Of a DNA stretch of 64,000 nucleotides, positions 61,805 through 64,000 are shown in pieces. Within the stretch, counting starts at the first letter, position 1; every line of letters begins with the position of its first letter. This DNA comes from Bacteroidota bacterium (GTDB lineage Bacteria; Bacteroidota; Bacteroidia; Cytophagales; Cyclobacteriaceae), in NCBI GenBank assembly GCA_023417785.1, contig JAEZEH010000062.1, forward strand, positions 1-64,000, given 5' to 3'. A program made the translations under genes and the position numbers. The notes beneath the pieces are model-generated. The model did no database searches, was not told where the DNA came from, and saw only the letters and a program-made list of their open reading frames with translations.

Positions 61805-63214
61805 CTATTTATTAGTTTCAATTTCTCTCGGTGTGCCGGGATTGTAAAAGCCCCCCTCCGAATCCGACCGCACGATACTCTTCACCTCAGCCATGTTGAT
61901 CACCGGGAAGAACTTCGCAAACAGAAGGAAAGCGGAGAAGAACAATCCAAACGTGAAAATGTACTGTCCGATATCATATATCGTCGGGTGGAACATAGTC
62001 CAGCTCGACGGAAGATAATCGCGATGCAATGAAGTAACGATGATTACAAAACGCTCGAACCACATTCCAATGTTCACGATAATTGAGAGCACGAAAGTTG
62101 CCACGATGCTGGTTCTGATTTTCTTGATCCAGAACAGCTGCGGTGAGATTACGTTACATGTCATCATCGACCAATACGCCCAGGCATACGGCCCCTGAAC
62201 ACGGTTATAGAAAGCGTAGCTTTCATACTCGACTCCGGAATACCATGAGATGAAAAGCTCCGTGATGTAAGCAATACCTACAATGGAACCCGTTACGATA
62301 ATGATGATATTCATCAATTCGATATGGTAAATCGTGATGTAATCCTCAAGTTTAAAGACCACACGTGTAATCAGCAGGAGCGTCAATACCATGGCAAAAC
62401 CCGAAAAGATGGCCCCCGCGACAAAGTACGGAGGGAAAATCGTGGTGTGCCATCCGGGAATAACGGAAGTCGCGAAGTCCATCGATACAATGGTGTGAAC
62501 CGAAAGAACGAGTGGCGTGGAAAGGCCTGCCAGGATCAGGGCCACCGATTCGTAGCGCATCCATGTTTTCGCGCCGCCCTGCCAGCCGAGGCTCAAACCG
62601 TTGTAAATTGTAGCTCTTAGTTTGTTGCCTTGCACAAGTGCCCGGTCGCGGATCGTTGCAAAGTCAGGTATAAGCCCGATGTACCAGAACACCAGCGACA
62701 CAGTGAAGTATGTAGAAATCGCGAACACGTCCCACAACAGTGGTGAGTTGAAGTTCACCCAAAGTGATCCGAACGTATTCGGGAGTGGTAATGCCCAATA
62801 GAATCCCAACCAAAGACGGCCCATATGAAGACCAGGGAACGAAGCCGCACAAATTACGGCAAAGATCGTCATTGCTTCCGCAGCGCGGTTGATGGACATC
62901 CGCCACTTTTGACGGAACAACAGCAGGATCGCGGAGATCAGTGTTCCGGCGTGACCGATACCAACCCACCAGACGAAGTTGGTAATATCCCACGCCCAGC
63001 CTACTGTTTTGTTTAGTCCCCAGACCCCGACGCCTTCCCACAGAAGTACCACCACACAATAGAACCCGAAACCTAACAGAGCGAGTGACACCGCCATCGC
63101 GATCCACCACAGCATAGTAGGCTTGCCCTCTACCTGACGGCTGATATCGTGAGAAACATCCTTCACCGTTTTACTTCCGGTTACAAGCGGATTCCGAACT
63201 GAACTTACCTGCAT
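61805..63214 (-). CDS. actC: Alternative complex III subunit ActC (NrfD/PsrC family)
   Basis: 469 residues, ten TM helices. [26 protein letters not shown] and [17 protein letters not shown] are typical of the quinol-oxidising ActC. Quinol is bound at the periplasmic side in solved relatives. 40 bases after actB. The C-terminal tail is hydrophilic and short. Confidence 0.95.
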   Translation of the reverse strand: MQVSSVRNPLVTGSKTVKDVSHDISRQVEGKPTMLWWIAMAVSLALLGFGFYCVVVLLWEGVGVWGLNKTVGWAWDITNFVWWVGIGHAGTLISAILLLFRQKWRMSINRAAEAMTIFAVICAASFPGLHMGRLWLGFYWALPLPNTFGSLWVNFNSPLLWDVFAISTYFTVSLVFWYIGLIPDFATIRDRALVQGNKLRATIYNGLSLGWQGGAKTWMRYESVALILAGLSTPLVLSVHTIVSMDFATSVIPGWHTTIFPPYFVAGAIFSGFAMVLTLLLITRVVFKLEDYITIYHIELMNIIIIVTGSIVGIAYITELFISWYSGVEYESYAFYNRVQGPYAWAYWSMMTCNVISPQLFWIKKIRTSIVATFVLSIIVNIGMWFERFVIIVTSLHRDYLPSSWTMFHPTIYDIGQYIFTFGLFFSAFLLFAKFFPVINMAEVKSIVRSDSEGGFYNPGTPREIETNK

Positions 63215-63254
63215 TGTATCGTTAAATATAATCGTTAATCAGTACTACCTAAAC

Positions 63255-64000
63255 TTATGCGTTTTCCGACCTCTTGTTCCTCACCTTCGCCAGGTAGAAG
63301 ATATTCGGGCGCGTGTTGATTTCTTCCAGTACGGTGTATGCCCGCGGATTGTCAGACTGTTTATCGTTCACGTGCGGCCTTTCTTCGTACAAAGGTCTTA
63401 TCTTAAGAAGCTTCGAAACCTTGCTGTCGGGGTTGTTCATGTCTCCAAAAACAATCGCTCCCGTCGAACACGATGCCTGACATGCCGTTACAACCTCGCC
63501 ATCCTTCAACGGTCTTCTCTCCTTCTTCGCATTAAGCTTACCGGCCTGAATGCGCTGAACACAGAATGAACACTTTTCCATTACACCGCGTGAACGAACG
63601 GTCACGTCAGGATTAAGAACCATCTTGCCGAGATCCGTATTCATCGCCGGATTCACGTCAGCGAACTGTTTGTTATCGTGATACTTGAACCAGTTGAAGC
63701 GACGTACTTTATAAGGGCAGTTATTCGCGCAGTAGCGGGTTCCGATACAGCGGTTATATGTCATCTGATTCACACCTTCCGTGCTGTGCGTTGTTGCAGC
63801 CACCGGACAAACCGTTTCGCAGGGAGCATTATTGCAATGCTGACATAGCATGGGCTGGAACACCACCTCAGGATTCGCTGCTGCGACTTCCAGACCTTTG
63901 CGGTCGTCAGGAGCTGCGTTGCTGCTGTAGTATCGATCGATCCTCAGCCAATGCATATCGCGACGGTTGATCACCTCCTCGCGGCCAACCACGGCTACGT
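63255..64000 (-). CDS. actB: Alternative complex III Fe-S subunit ActB, C-terminal part
   Basis: The frame is open to the window edge, so only the last ~248 residues are seen. Ferredoxin-like cysteine motifs are visible: [42 protein letters not shown] and [12 protein letters not shown]. They match the ActB iron-sulfur domain that links quinol oxidation to cytochromes. The upstream molybdopterin-oxidoreductase-like domain (which lacks Mo cofactor in the family) is outside. Heads the visible part of the operon. Confidence 0.95.
   Translation of the reverse strand, partial: VAVVGREEVINRRDMHWLRIDRYYSSNAAPDDRKGLEVAAANPEVVFQPMLCQHCNNAPCETVCPVAATTHSTEGVNQMTYNRCIGTRYCANNCPYKVRRFNWFKYHDNKQFADVNPAMNTDLGKMVLNPDVTVRSRGVMEKCSFCVQRIQAGKLNAKKERRPLKDGEVVTACQASCSTGAIVFGDMNNPDSKVSKLLKIRPLYEERPHVNDKQSDNPRAYTVLEEINTRPNIFYLAKVRNKRSENA

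Noticed and set aside
1..64000. CRISPR arrays, tRNA or rRNA genes, insertion sequences, prophage or integrase genes
   Set aside because: None was recognised on either strand by reading; no repeat-spacer pattern, cloverleaf, transposase or integrase motif stood out.

Overview
The window looks like chromosome from a Bacteroidota bacterium, most likely a Cytophagales-type environmental degrader. I infer this from several features: an alternative complex III (Act) plus aa3-type oxidase gene cluster, an ECF sigma/FecR pair, a GH97 glycosidase, a TonB-dependent receptor behind a cobalamin riboswitch, a DUF3667 protein, many short lipoproteins with a late Cys, and a general lack of Shine-Dalgarno sequences (one small ORF with a strong one stands out). 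Base composition is even and near 45-50% GC by eye. I see no prophage, IS element, CRISPR array, rRNA or tRNA.

Layout. 1-5.9 kb: tail of a LacI-type regulator, a secreted GH67 alpha-glucuronidase, and a trehalose synthase/maltokinase fusion. 5.9-6.66 kb: non-coding, with three intrinsic terminators and a compact multi-helix RNA candidate. 6.7-11 kb: a membrane protein, a receiver-CRP fusion regulator, a ribosome hibernation factor, a lipoprotein, a degenerate receiver protein and a sterol-desaturase-family enzyme. 11-19 kb: KtrB/KtrA-type potassium uptake, a DUF72 protein, a histidine kinase with a response regulator, and a GH97 enzyme. 19-23.5 kb: the complete pstSCAB-phoU phosphate operon. 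23.6-26 kb: cobalamin riboswitch and TonB receptor. 26-30.5 kb: an AI-2E-family permease, then a SulP transporter, beta-carbonic anhydrase and TetR regulator operon. 30.6-38 kb: ECF sigma and FecR, then a run of small or unrecognised genes, one frame-broken relic gene, and an orphan RskA-type anti-sigma factor. 38-46.9 kb: LspA, a subclass B1-like metallo-beta-lactamase, an SDR, a DUF5009/GH20 pair, a methyltransferase, a secreted Gfo/Idh/MocA protein and small proteins. 46.9-64 kb, all on the minus strand: the respiratory cluster, read right to left as actB(partial)-actC-actD-actE-actF-coxII-coxI-ctaA-ctaB-coxIII-coxIII-coxIV, then a strong terminator, a Sco-like protein, DUF420, a small CxxC protein, DUF983 and a large NtrY-like kinase.

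How the genes work together. The right third encodes a quinol-to-oxygen chain: Act complex oxidises quinol and hands electrons to a Cu-A/heme-copper oxidase, with heme A made by CtaB and CtaA in the same operon. The left part serves polysaccharide and trehalose metabolism and ion homeostasis (K+, phosphate, bicarbonate or sulfate, corrinoid). The most notable items for follow-up are the B1 metallo-beta-lactamase with all zinc ligands, the structured RNA candidate at 6.1 kb, the frame-broken relic at 32.8-33.4 kb, the FecR protein with an appended FxLYD-like domain, and the Sco-like protein without a copper motif.
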